22,479 bases of DNA from Sphingomonadales bacterium (lineage in GTDB: Bacteria; Pseudomonadota; Alphaproteobacteria; Sphingomonadales; Sphingomonadaceae), in contig JAIYAA010000147.1 of the NCBI GenBank assembly GCA_027489295.1, forward strand, positions 1-22,479. The letters are read 5' to 3'. This document shows, one piece after another, positions 7,061 to 15,600 of the stretch (position 1 is the stretch's first letter; each line of letters begins with the position of its first letter). The position numbers and the translations under genes were made by a program. Below the pieces are notes generated by a model. The model had not been told where the DNA came from and searched no databases. It worked only from the letters and a program-made list of their open reading frames with translations.

Positions 7061-7366
7061 CCTACGTAGATCCACGAGGGGCCTTGACGATTCGGTTGGT
7101 CTGTTCCATTTCTATGAGGCCTGTGAGTTTTATAACTTTCGGCCACGAGTCTCGGCTCGCGAACCTTTTTGCTGAGATCTGAGCTTCGGCTCCCGCTCCT
7201 ATCGCTGAGTTCAACCCGCAAGTGCGGACCCATCCCGGACGTCGTTATGGCGGACTGGCTTGTGTCGTGCCCTGCGTGGGTTCGATCTGGCCTCGCCCTC
7301 GACGTCCGATTTTTCCGCTGCGTTTCCCACAACGTCAGCGTTGAACTCTAACTCGGAGGTTGAGCA
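7061..7366. other. intergenic region before the replication gene
   Basis: This is about 306 bp without a convincing gene. It contains the short inverted repeat CAACG-TCAG-CGTTG at 7330-7343, just before the GGAGG of the gene at 7367, and a weak hairpin with five T near 7146-7171. The repeat could be an operator or hairpin controlling replication-protein expression. No clear promoter hexamers could be fixed. Confidence 0.4.
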
Positions 7367-9454
7367 TTGTACTCAAACCATAAAAGCGAAGGGGCTTCCG
7401 CTGCAGTATCGCGGGCCTCTTCCACATCTGCGGCAGATATTTTTGCCGATTCCGACACCCCTCCCGAGCCGCAGGCAAAGTCAGCGGAGGCGGTGCAATT
7501 CTCTGAACCGAGCGCGGAGAAAGAGGTAAAAGGGGAAAAGGGGGGCGACACCGAAGTCCCCCCTTCTCCGGTTTCACCCCTTTCGCCGCCGCAGTCGGCG
7601 AAAACTGTCACGGCCTCACCGCGTGCATCCAGCGTGGTGGCGACGGACGTTTTCCGGCCCGCGCCCTCGACCAACCCGGTGCTCCCAGCGCTCAAGAAGC
7701 TGGGGCTGTATGGCGAGATGATCGCACCGCGCGAGCATGCCGTGCGGTGCCCCTGGCCAGAGGAGCATGGCGATGCAGAACCCGGCCACGCCATCTACCG
7801 GGAGCCCTCTGCCGATCGTTCGGCTGGGGCCTTCCACTGTCCCTACGACCACCGCGATCAGCCGAACATCGACAATCTGCTCGATCACCTTGGCGTCGAT
7901 GCCACCAGCGCACGTGGCAAGCCTCGCATCCGCGTCGTGCAGGGAGAAATGCCTGCCGTGGCGAATGCGGCGGAGGCCGTGCTTGCCGAGACGGGAAACT
8001 TCTATCAGGCCGAAGGGCAAATCGTCACAGTCGGCACCAATGCCGATGGTGATCTCGTTGTGGAAATGGTCAGCGAACAGGCCCTGACCATGGCGCTCGC
8101 CACGGCAGCCGACTGGGAGCGGTTCGATGGTCGCGCAAAGGGATGGTCTCGCTGTGACCCGCCCGTGCGTATCGTCAATGCTCTGCTGAAGGCGCAGCGT
8201 TACGCGCATCTGCCGCACCTCGACGGGTTCGCTCGGCAGCCCTATTTCTGCAAGGGAAGCGGGAAGCTGATCAGCACGTCGGGGTATGCGCCAGAGGCGC
8301 GCATCTACGCTGCGTTCGATGGTAAGCACCTCGTGCCTTCGAATCCATCCAGAGAGGCCGCCTTGGCGGCGCTCGCTGAACTGAAGGCGCTGCTTCGGGA
8401 ATTTCCGTTCGCTTCCGAACACGATCGGTCGGCTGCTCTGTGTGCGATACTTACAGCTGCTGTTCGTGCTTCACTGCCATTGGCGCCCGCCTTCAACGTC
8501 ACCGCCTCGATGCCGGGGAGCGGAAAAAGCTATCTGGCATCGCTTATCTGCAGCTTCGCGGCACCGGGCTATCCGGTGAATGTCGGCTATCCCACGACCG
8601 CCGAAGAGGCGAGTAAGGCCATGCTGGCGATCCTGATCGGAAAACCAGCTGCCATCTTGTTCGACGACATGCAGACCGACTGGTTGCCCCATTCGATGAT
8701 GAATCGAATGCTGACCAGCGAGACGGTCGAAGAGCGCATCCTCGGGTCGAGCCGGACTGTCAGGGTCAGCACCAATGCGCTGGTGATCGGCACTGGCAAC
8801 AACGTCGTGCCGGTTCGCGACATGTGCAGGCGTGTGGTGACGATCTCGCTCCGTCCGCAGTCCGAGACGCCAGCTACCCTGCGGTTCGAGGAGCGCCCGG
8901 TCGAGAAGGTGAAGGCCGATCGGGCGCGATATGTGTCCTTGGCACTCACCATCGTCCATGCGTGGCTCGATGCCGGCGGCCCTCAGGCCGATGTGCCCAA
9001 TGTCGTTACCTTCGAGATTTGGGCTAACATGTGCCGCCAGCCGCTTCTGTGGCTGGGGGAGGCGGATCCAGCTACCAGCCTGATCCAGCAGGTGCAGCAT
9101 GACCCGGACGGCGATGCGCTGGGCAGGCTGCTATCCGCGTGGGCGGACGAGTTCGGCGGCCGCCCTACCACCGTTAGAAAGGTGCTGGCGCGATCGGACG
9201 AGCTTTCCGGCAGCGCACTACAAGACGCGCTCTTGGAGCTTCCCTGCTCCGATGGCGCTTCGATCAACCCCAAGAAGTTCGGCCGGTTCCTGAGCAAAAG
9301 CCAGCATCGGATCGTGAACGGCCTTTACCTCACCCAAGAGCGAATGCCGGAGCGGACCGCCTGGGCAGTCCACAGCACGAACGGTACCCTCGACGATCCG
9401 AAGTACGGCGCACCCCGCAAGGTGCAGACCAACGCCCCCGACGACGTCTTCTGA
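7367..9454 (+). CDS. primase-helicase-like replication protein (zinc finger plus P-loop ATPase)
   Basis: This is a 695-aa protein with a TTG start at 7367 behind CGGAGG. Residues 1-100 are Ser/Pro/Ala-rich and probably disordered. Cys128, His134, Cys158 and His162 could bind zinc as in CHC2/primase-type fingers, followed by a region that may hold the priming domain. The ATPase core has Walker A MPGSGKSYL (382-390), Walker B AILFDDMQ (429-436), and an IGTGNN sensor-like motif followed by an Arg pair (CRR), consistent with D5/SF3-like or AAA-type helicases. No Toprim motif could be identified. It lies directly upstream of the integrase. Similar proteins serve replication or maintenance of integrated plasmid- and P4-like elements. 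The exact enzyme class is inferred. Confidence 0.72.
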   Translation: MYSNHKSEGASAAVSRASSTSAADIFADSDTPPEPQAKSAEAVQFSEPSAEKEVKGEKGGDTEVPPSPVSPLSPPQSAKTVTASPRASSVVATDVFRPAPSTNPVLPALKKLGLYGEMIAPREHAVRCPWPEEHGDAEPGHAIYREPSADRSAGAFHCPYDHRDQPNIDNLLDHLGVDATSARGKPRIRVVQGEMPAVANAAEAVLAETGNFYQAEGQIVTVGTNADGDLVVEMVSEQALTMALATAADWERFDGRAKGWSRCDPPVRIVNALLKAQRYAHLPHLDGFARQPYFCKGSGKLISTSGYAPEARIYAAFDGKHLVPSNPSREAALAALAELKALLREFPFASEHDRSAALCAILTAAVRASLPLAPAFNVTASMPGSGKSYLASLICSFAAPGYPVNVGYPTTAEEASKAMLAILIGKPAAILFDDMQTDWLPHSMMNRMLTSETVEERILGSSRTVRVSTNALVIGTGNNVVPVRDMCRRVVTISLRPQSETPATLRFEERPVEKVKADRARYVSLALTIVHAWLDAGGPQADVPNVVTFEIWANMCRQPLLWLGEADPATSLIQQVQHDPDGDALGRLLSAWADEFGGRPTTVRKVLARSDELSGSALQDALLELPCSDGASINPKKFGRFLSKSQHRIVNGLYLTQERMPERTAWAVHSTNGTLDDPKYGAPRKVQTNAPDDVF

Positions 9455-9550
9455 CCCCTGAACCACCGCCGCTCTTCATGCCCTCGGTCGCCAGCAATGG
9501 CGTCCGGGGAGGGCGGCTCTGACCTCAATCACCATCGAAATGGAAATCTA

Positions 9551-10723
9551 ATGGCTACAGTTAAATTGGACGCTGCTTTTGCGGCAAACGCGGTTTGCCC
9601 GCCCGGCAAGAGGCGAATCGACTACTACGATTCTGGTGAAATCTGCAAAGGCCTGATGCTGGAGGTCCGACCGAACGGCAAGACGTGGTATGTGCGCTAT
9701 CCCGATCAATACGGTGGCCAACATCAGGATAAAATAGCGCGTTACGGGGAGGTAACATTCGATCAAGCTCGGAAGAAGGCTCGTGAAGTAAGATCGGAAG
9801 CACTTTTAGGCGGTAACCCAGCCGCGCAAAAAGCTGCCCTCCGGGCGACGCTCACATATGGGGAGTTGGCTACAAAACACCTCGCGGATGCAAAGACTTA
9901 TCAGCGCAGCTACGTCACGACCGAGATGTACATGCGGGTGCACATACTTCCACGCTGGGGCAAATTCCGGCTCAGCGAAATCGTGCAACCGGATGTCGCC
10001 AAATGGCTCGCCGAGAAGCAACGCGCGGGGTTGGCACCAGCCACTGTGGAAAAGATCCGTGCGATTTTCGGCAGGTCTTTCGAACTGGCGTTGCAGTGGG
10101 AACTCCCTGGCGTAACGCGCAATCCGGCGAAGGGCATCCGTCGACCGCCGCTCAACAATGCCCGCGAGCGCTTTCTTACGCCTGAAGAGGCACAGCGCCT
10201 GCAGGCGGCCGTGGCGAACTCCCGTAACAAGCAGTTGAAGTACATCGTCGGCCTGCTTCTGCTCACGGGGGCGCGTGTCTCGGAGCTGCTGAACGCCGAG
10301 TGGCGGTACGTGGACCTCGAACGCCGCTCTTGGCTGATCCCCACATCGAAGACGGGGAAGGCGCGGTACGTGCCGCTGTCACAGGCGGCCGTGGACGTGA
10401 TCGAGCAGCTGCCACGGTTCAACGGCTGCCCATACCTGTTGCCCAATCCCCAGACGCGCAAGCCGTTCACCTGCATCAAGCACCCGTGGGACACGGCGCG
10501 TCGAGAGGCGCGGCTGCCCGATCTGAGGATCCATGACCTGCGGCATTCCGCTGCATCGTTCATGATCAACAGCGGCGTCGATCTCTTCGCCGTTGGCCGC
10601 ATCCTTGGGCATGCAAGCTACCAGTCGACGCAACGGTACTCGCACCTCGCCAATGACACTCTGCTCGCGGCCGTAGAGGCAGGCGCCAAGAAGCAGGCCG
10701 TCGATTGGTCGGGGAACGCCTGA
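9551..10723 (+). CDS. tyrosine-type site-specific integrase of the tRNA-Thr island
   Basis: This is a 390-aa protein. ATG 9551 was chosen because it starts at the typical N-terminus and TGGAAA lies just before it. An in-frame ATG at 9497 would add 18 unlikely residues. The order is an N-terminal arm-binding domain (about 5-95, with the GLMLEVRPNGKTWYVRY beta segment), a core-binding domain (about 100-200), and the catalytic domain. Catalytic residues are visible: Arg242 in TGARVSEL, Lys267, His328 and Arg331 in HDLRHSAAS, His354 in LGHAS, and nucleophile Tyr363 in STQRYSHL. It looks intact. It should recombine the 45-bp tRNA-Thr repeat. The gene sits near attR rather than beside the tRNA. A very strong terminator follows it. 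Confidence 0.95.
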   Translation: MATVKLDAAFAANAVCPPGKRRIDYYDSGEICKGLMLEVRPNGKTWYVRYPDQYGGQHQDKIARYGEVTFDQARKKAREVRSEALLGGNPAAQKAALRATLTYGELATKHLADAKTYQRSYVTTEMYMRVHILPRWGKFRLSEIVQPDVAKWLAEKQRAGLAPATVEKIRAIFGRSFELALQWELPGVTRNPAKGIRRPPLNNARERFLTPEEAQRLQAAVANSRNKQLKYIVGLLLLTGARVSELLNAEWRYVDLERRSWLIPTSKTGKARYVPLSQAAVDVIEQLPRFNGCPYLLPNPQTRKPFTCIKHPWDTARREARLPDLRIHDLRHSAASFMINSGVDLFAVGRILGHASYQSTQRYSHLANDTLLAAVEAGAKKQAVDWSGNA

Positions 10724-10733
10724 CCCAACTCCT

Positions 10734-10777
10734 TGCCCCATCTGGTTCGCCGGATGGGGCACACCCTTCCATTTTTT
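10734..10777 (+). terminator. strong Rho-independent terminator after integrase
   Basis: A 12-bp stem, TGCCCCATCTGG with CCGGATGGGGCA (one T-G wobble), closes a stable TTCG tetraloop (10746-10749). A run of six T follows at 10772-10777. A second hairpin, GGCAGC/GCTGCC (10779-10796), lies just before the SD of the next gene. Confidence 0.85.
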
Positions 10778-10810
10778 CGGCAGCCCGATTGCTGCCCAAT
10801 GAGGTATCAG

Positions 10811-11182
10811 ATGAACGACAACATCAAGCCGAGCGCGAGCTCCTCGGCGGCAGGGCTCGATGTGCCCGACTTCCCACACTTCTTCCCCGCAACGGTCAAC
10901 CCTGACGAGAAAGAGGCGCAGCTCGAACGGTTGCGTGCCATAAAGCGCGGCTGCGAGGCCAAGGGGGACAATAAGAACGATTGCGTCATCACCCTAATAC
11001 TCTGCTGCCTTGATGACGGGATCAACACCGTGGGCGGACTTGTAAACGTGCTCCGTCAGGTCGGATGCAACGGGAAGCACGTGGCGAAGGTAGTTGGGAT
11101 CCACAGAGGGGTTAACCCCCGTCGGTACCTGTGGAGCAGCGACGCGGAAGGGCGGCTGGCACCCCACAGCGACGCGATCTAG
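10811..11182 (+). CDS. small hypothetical protein next to integrase
   Basis: This is a 123-aa protein with ATG 10811 preceded by GAGGT at five bases. An in-frame ATG further upstream (10733) would read through the integrase terminator and was rejected. The N-terminal 30 residues are Ser/Ala/Pro-rich. The remainder has one helical Cys-containing segment (NDCVITLILCCLDDG), then a possible small helix-turn-helix (VGGLVNVLRQVGCNGKHVAKVV), and a NPRRYLW-type ending. A DNA-binding role such as excisionase or island regulator would fit the position, but the family is not recognised. It is the last gene before attR. Confidence 0.65.
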   Translation: MNDNIKPSASSSAAGLDVPDFPHFFPATVNPDEKEAQLERLRAIKRGCEAKGDNKNDCVITLILCCLDDGINTVGGLVNVLRQVGCNGKHVAKVVGIHRGVNPRRYLWSSDAEGRLAPHSDAI

Positions 11183-11340
11183 GCCATCAGTAGGGCGGCT
11201 GCACGACGCTTTTGTGTGGTCGCCCGGCAGGTCTGGCGCAGGACGGATTCAGCTTCGGCACCCATGCAACGTGCTTTCGTAACGAACCGATTCAGCCGCC
11301 CGGATAGGCCGGTTTGGGAACCATGTGGGTAAAGTGCTCG

Positions 11341-11363
11341 CGAGCCTCCGGGCTCGACCTTTT
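11341..11363 (+). terminator. possible terminator near the right end of the island
   Basis: CGAGCC-TCCG-GGCTCG is a perfect 6-bp stem with a four-base loop, followed after three bases by four T. It lies about 160 bp after the last island gene and 40 bp before attR. The T-run is short, so confidence is moderate to low. The rest of 11183-11404 shows no gene or other signal. Confidence 0.4.
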
Positions 11364-11404
11364 GCCATTGACATCTATCGAAAAATCCGAAGCTCGAATC
11401 TTCC

Positions 11405-11449
11405 TTCGTAATGCGGGGGTCACAGGTTCGAGTCCTGTAAGCGGCACCA
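11405..11449 (+). repeat. attR: 45-bp direct repeat, copy 2 (tRNA-Thr 3' end)
   Basis: It is identical to 75-119. The D-arm and the 5' acceptor strand are absent here, so this copy is not a tRNA gene. It is the displaced original 3' end of tRNA-Thr and marks the right border of the island. Confidence 0.93.
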
Positions 11450-11538
11450 GTACATCTAGTGAACATCGCTCGAAAACCGCAGAAAACTGCGGTAAAATGG
11501 GCCCAACGCGGTCCCATACCTTCTCATTATGTTCCGCT

Positions 11539-11600
11539 GTGGCCCACTCAAAAGGGGCCACGAATCATGGGGCCACGAACGCTTCAGGAGCCGTGGCCCC
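11539..11600. repeat. cluster of GGGGCCAC/GTGGCCCC boxes before the integrase remnant
   Basis: GGGGCCACGAA occurs twice in direct orientation (11554-11564 and 11569-11579). It is flanked by the inverted forms GTGGCCC (11539-11545) and GTGGCCCC (11593-11600), the last touching the ATG at 11601. The spacing suggests repressor or integrase arm-type sites of the older element. A separate perfect hairpin, CCGCAG-AAAA-CTGCGG, lies at 11477-11492. Confidence 0.45.
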
Positions 11601-11930
11601 ATGCTTACCGTGGTCCAGATTCGAGCGCTTCAGCCGGCACCCCGGCCCTTCAAGGTTTTCGACTCGGACGGGCTCTATCTGCTCGTCCAGCCCAGTGGCG
11701 CCCTACTCTGGCGGTTCCGCTATCGCTGCTGCGGGATCGAGCGAAAGCTGTCGCTCGGCAGCTTCCCCGACGTATCGCTCCGGCAGGCTCGGCGGGCACG
11801 GGACGTGGTTCAGGCCGACGTCGACGGTGGGGTCGATCCGATCGCGCGGAGCCTCGTGCGCGGACCAACGGTCGGCCTGCGCCTTCGGGTGCGCTTCGGC
11901 AAATGCGCCAATGATGGTGGCGCTGGGTAG
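11601..11930 (+). pseudogene. 5' remnant of a second tyrosine integrase (P4-type N-terminal domain)
   Basis: The ATG at 11601 follows CAGGAG. It opens a frame reading LTVVQIRALQPAPRPFKVFD, then DGLYLLVQPSGALLWRFRY, RKLSLGSFPDVSLRQARRAR and GVDPIA. This is the arm-binding (DUF4102-like) domain of P4-type integrases, about 80 residues. After about 11840 the resemblance stops, and the frame ends at TAG 11928-11930. The core-binding and catalytic domains are missing, so the gene is dead. It lies 150 bp after attR, where the integrase of an earlier element in the same tRNA would be. Its sequence differs from the intact integrase at 9551, so it is a different element rather than a duplicate. Confidence 0.85.
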
Positions 11931-12000
11931 TTTCCGACGCTTGTCGGCCATGCCTCAGGAAGCGACCTTTCCGCTGTACCAGAGAGCAGGAAAAGCCAGA

Positions 12001-12681
12001 ATGAGCGCCGAAAAGCCGCCAAAGCACGTCGTTATCCTGTGCCATCCGGAAGCTGCCAGCTTCAACGGCGCGGTCGCCGCCCGCTATTGCGCGGAAGTGG
12101 AGAAGCACGGACAGACCGCGATCGTGCGGGATCTGTATCGGATGGCGTTCGATCCCGTGCTGCGGGCCATCGAACAGCCCGGATCGCCGGCCTTCCTGGA
12201 ATCGCCGCACATCGCCTATGAACTCGAATTGCTCGCCGACGCGGCGGTGATCGTGTTCGTCTACCCGATCTGGTTCGGCACGCCACCCGCCATGCTCAAG
12301 GGCTATGTCGATCGCGTGCTCGGATCGGATTTCCCCTTCGGTGCGGTGCAGGCCCGCGATGCGCCATCTAAACTGGCGGGCAAGCATCTCCTGAGCCTCA
12401 CATCGTCGGGCGCATCGCGCCTTTGGCTCGAGAAACAGGGACAGTGGCAATCGCTGATCCGGGTCTTCGATCGATATCTGGCGCGGGCATTTTCGCTGGC
12501 CTCGACCGAGCATGTTCATTTCTCGTCGATCGTCGATGGCCTCAGCGAGCGGTTCTTCCAGCAGAACATGGACAAGGTGCGGCAGGCGGCGCGCAAGATT
12601 TCGGCCATCGTCTCGAACGAGGCGCACGACGCGGAAGCCAGTCTTGCCACGAAGCGGTCGTCGCTGTTCGCGCCTTCATGA
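12001..12681 (+). CDS. flavodoxin-fold NAD(P)H oxidoreductase (KefF/MdaB/quinone reductase-like)
   Basis: This is a 226-aa protein with ATG 12001 behind AGGAAAAG. The open frame runs far upstream through the integrase remnant and attR, but only this start gives a family-like N-terminus. HVVILCHPEAASFN (9-22) is the first strand and phosphate-binding loop of Flavodoxin_2 proteins. VFVYPIWFGTPPAMLKGYVD (85-104) is the hallmark FMN-contacting segment. The later LLSLTSSG matches the third FMN loop. It probably reduces quinones or other electrophiles with NAD(P)H and FMN in the cytosol. The exact substrate cannot be told. It converges on the large sensor kinase gene with six bases between the stops. 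Confidence 0.88.
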   Translation: MSAEKPPKHVVILCHPEAASFNGAVAARYCAEVEKHGQTAIVRDLYRMAFDPVLRAIEQPGSPAFLESPHIAYELELLADAAVIVFVYPIWFGTPPAMLKGYVDRVLGSDFPFGAVQARDAPSKLAGKHLLSLTSSGASRLWLEKQGQWQSLIRVFDRYLARAFSLASTEHVHFSSIVDGLSERFFQQNMDKVRQAARKISAIVSNEAHDAEASLATKRSSLFAPS

Positions 12682-12687
12682 AGCCCG

Positions 12688-15600
12688 TCAACCTGGACGC
12701 TCTGCGTCCGCCGCTTCGGCGGCTTGCGCGATGCGCGCCAGCTCGGGCAGCGATTTGGCACCCATCTTGTGCATGATCGCGGCGCGGTGATTTTCCACGG
12801 TGCGCTGGCTGATCCCGAGATCGGCGGCGATGTTCTTGCTGGGATGGCCGGCCAGGACCCTGTCCATCACCTCGCGCTGGCGGGGTGTCAGGTCCGCGAC
12901 ATGCGCGGCGGCCTCCTCGTGCGCCATATCGATCCGCCGGGTGCCGTGCGACTGGTCGATGGCGCGTGCGATGCTGGCGAGCAGTTCGGTGCGGGCCACG
13001 GGCTTCTCGATGAAATCGCAGGCGCCTGTCTGCATCGCTTCCACCGCAAGGCCGACATCGCTGCTCCCCGTGATCAGGATCGCGGGAAGGTGATCGCCCC
13101 GCGCGCGCAGCTGCTGGACGAGCGCCACGCCGCCGATGCCTGGCAGATGGGCGTCTACCAGCAAGCATCCCTCGGTGGCGGACCGATAGGCGTCCAGAAA
13201 GGCTTCGGCGCTGGCAAAATCCTGCACCACATGGCCGGCGCACTCCAGCACGTCCCGGATGGACGCACGGACGTCATCATCGTCGTCGATCACATAGGCG
13301 ACCGCACCCGTTGGCGGCGCTGCGCTGTCAAGATCCGGCGAAGGCGCAGATTCCGCGGCAAGGCCGAGCCGTTTGATGGCGGCGGCAAGCTCGAGCGGTT
13401 TCACCGGCTTGCTCAACTGCACGCAATCCTGCCGCGCAATGCGGGCGAGCGTTTCCTTGGAAATGTCGCCGGTCAGCAAAATGGCGGGGAGATCATAGGG
13501 GAGGCTGGCACGACGCTGCGCCAGTAACTCCAACCCGTCCATCCCGCCCGGCAGACAATGGTCGGTCACCAGAATTTCGGGCCGGATCGCGCCCCCTTCG
13601 ATAAGCTTCAACGCGGCAGCGGCATTGGATGCCGTTCGCACGATATGGCCAGCATCCTTCAGCAGCTGTTCGAGGAGATCGAGAATATCGGGATCGTCCT
13701 CGACGATGACGATCTTGCTGTTCTGCCTCGGCTGTTGCGCCGTAGAGTACGGTTCGACGGCGCTCGATGGCGGATTCGGCTTCCCGTCGGGCGCGCGCGC
13801 GATCGTGACCGTGAAGATCGATCCCTTGCCGGGGACCGAACTGACATCGACGGCGTGGCCGAGCAGGCGGCCGAGCCGCTGCACGATCGACAGCCCCAGC
13901 CCCAGCCCCTGGCTGCGCTCGCGTGCGGGGTTATCGACCTGATGGAATTCGTCGAAAATGGCGTGGAGTTCGTCCTCGGCGATGCCGATGCCGGTGTCCC
14001 ACACTTTGATGCGCACCGTGTTGCCGCGCCGGCGGCAGCCGAGCAGGATTTTCCCGTGCTTGGTATATTTGATCGCGTTGCCGAGCAGGTTGCGGATCAT
14101 CTGTTCCAGCAGCCGGGGATCGCTTTCCACGACGGCGGTGCTAGGCAGGATGCGCAGCGCCAGGCTACGCGTCTGTGCCAGATAGGTGAATTCGTCGCGC
14201 AGGCGATCGAGCAGGGCCCCGATCGGAAAGGCGATCGGCTTCGCGTCCACCACCCTGGCCTCGATCTGGTTGATGTCGAGCAGCGCGTTGAGCATGCCCG
14301 ACATCGCGCCCAGCGTCAGTTCGAGGCGCGACAGCAGCTTCTGCGGCTTTTCCCCCTCGACGGACTGGACCAGCAGCTCCTGCAGCAGCGTCAGCGATTG
14401 CAGCGGCTGGCGCAGATCGTGGCTGGCCGCCGCGAGGAAGCGGGATTTGGCCAGGTTGGCGCGCTCGGCCTCGAGCTTTGCGGCTTCCAGTGCCCGGGCG
14501 GCGAGCTTGCGTTCGGTGATGTCGCCGAAGGTGATGACGACGCCTTCGACGCGGTTGTCGTGCGCGCGATAGGGGAAGATGCGGCGGAGAAACCAGCTGT
14601 TGTTCGGCCCGGCGATCTCGCGTTCGATCGAGGCCTGGTCGCCCAGAACCTGCTGCGCGTCGGCGAGAAGGTCGGGGTCGGCCGCGATCGGGCGGAGATC
14701 GGCAAGCGGCCGGCCGACATCGCCGGCGATGATGCTGAAAAGCGCCTTGATCGCCGGGGTGTAGAAGCGGATCCGGAGCTCGGGATCGAGGAACAGGGTG
14801 CCGACATTGGTGCTGTAGAGCACGTTCTGCAGATCGTCCGAGGTCAGTCGCTGGCGTTCGAGCGTTTCCTGGAGCTGGCTGTTGAGCGCGGTCAGTTCCT
14901 CGTTGAGCGACTGGAGCTCTTCCTTCGACGTCAGCAGCTCTTCGTTGGTCGACTGGAACTCCTCGTTGACCGAAAGCGCCTCTTCGTTGATCGCCTTCTG
15001 CTCCTGGCTCGAGGTTTCCTGGTGTAGGATTGCGGTTTGCAGTTCGGCCTGGGTCGCTTCGAGTTCGCGTTCGAGGTCGGCGACGCGGTTCGCATCGGTC
15101 CCAGCTGGGGCCGACGACGCGTCGGCAGGCGCGCTTGGTTCTTCGATGAAGCAGAGGAGGATCAGGTCTTCCTGGTCGCCGGGCAGTGCCTGCACGTCGA
15201 CGCGGAACCACCGCGTGGCGCCGTCGCGCGTGGCGCGCCCGCGCCCGCCATCGACGCGGCGAACCGTGTTGCTGATCTTGTCGATCGCGAGCCGCAGCCT
15301 GGTGCGCAGGGCCGGAGGCGCCATCGCCAGCACGTCGAGCGTGGCATAGCCCGGCGCGATGCGCAGATACCGTTCGGCCGGCCCAATGGAATAGAGGCAT
15401 TGGCGCTTCTGATTGATCAGGATCGCCGCCGGCGCATGGGTCGCGAGAACCGCGTTGCGGCACAGGTCGGCGAGGGTCGCCTGGCGCGTCGTTGCGGCGG
15501 CCGGATCGGCAGGGCCGACCCGCGGCACGGCCTCGCCCACGCTCAACGGAAAGCCGGTGTCCCCGACCCGGCCTTTCGCGATATAGCGGTAGCAGCGCTC

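Noticed and set aside
11179..11561. Minus-strand ORFs across the attR repeat, reading TGLEPVTPALRR and RTRTCDPRI
   Set aside because: These are the well-known spurious translations antisense to a tRNA 3' end. They overlap attR and have no SD or family support.
11703..11951. Minus-strand ORF MADKRRKLPSATIIGAFAEAHPKAQ with a faint integrase-like look
   Set aside because: It overlaps the integrase remnant on the other strand, has no convincing SD, and the resemblance is too short. An inverted integrase fragment cannot be excluded but is not supported.
11314..12000. Long upstream in-frame extension of the flavodoxin-like protein
   Set aside because: It would read through attR and the integrase remnant, its sequence is unlike any domain, and ATG 12001 gives a normal family N-terminus.
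12695..12709. GGACGC-TCT-GCGTCC hairpin as a terminator between the convergent genes
   Set aside because: It lies inside the last codons of the kinase gene and has no T-run on either strand, so terminator function is not supported.
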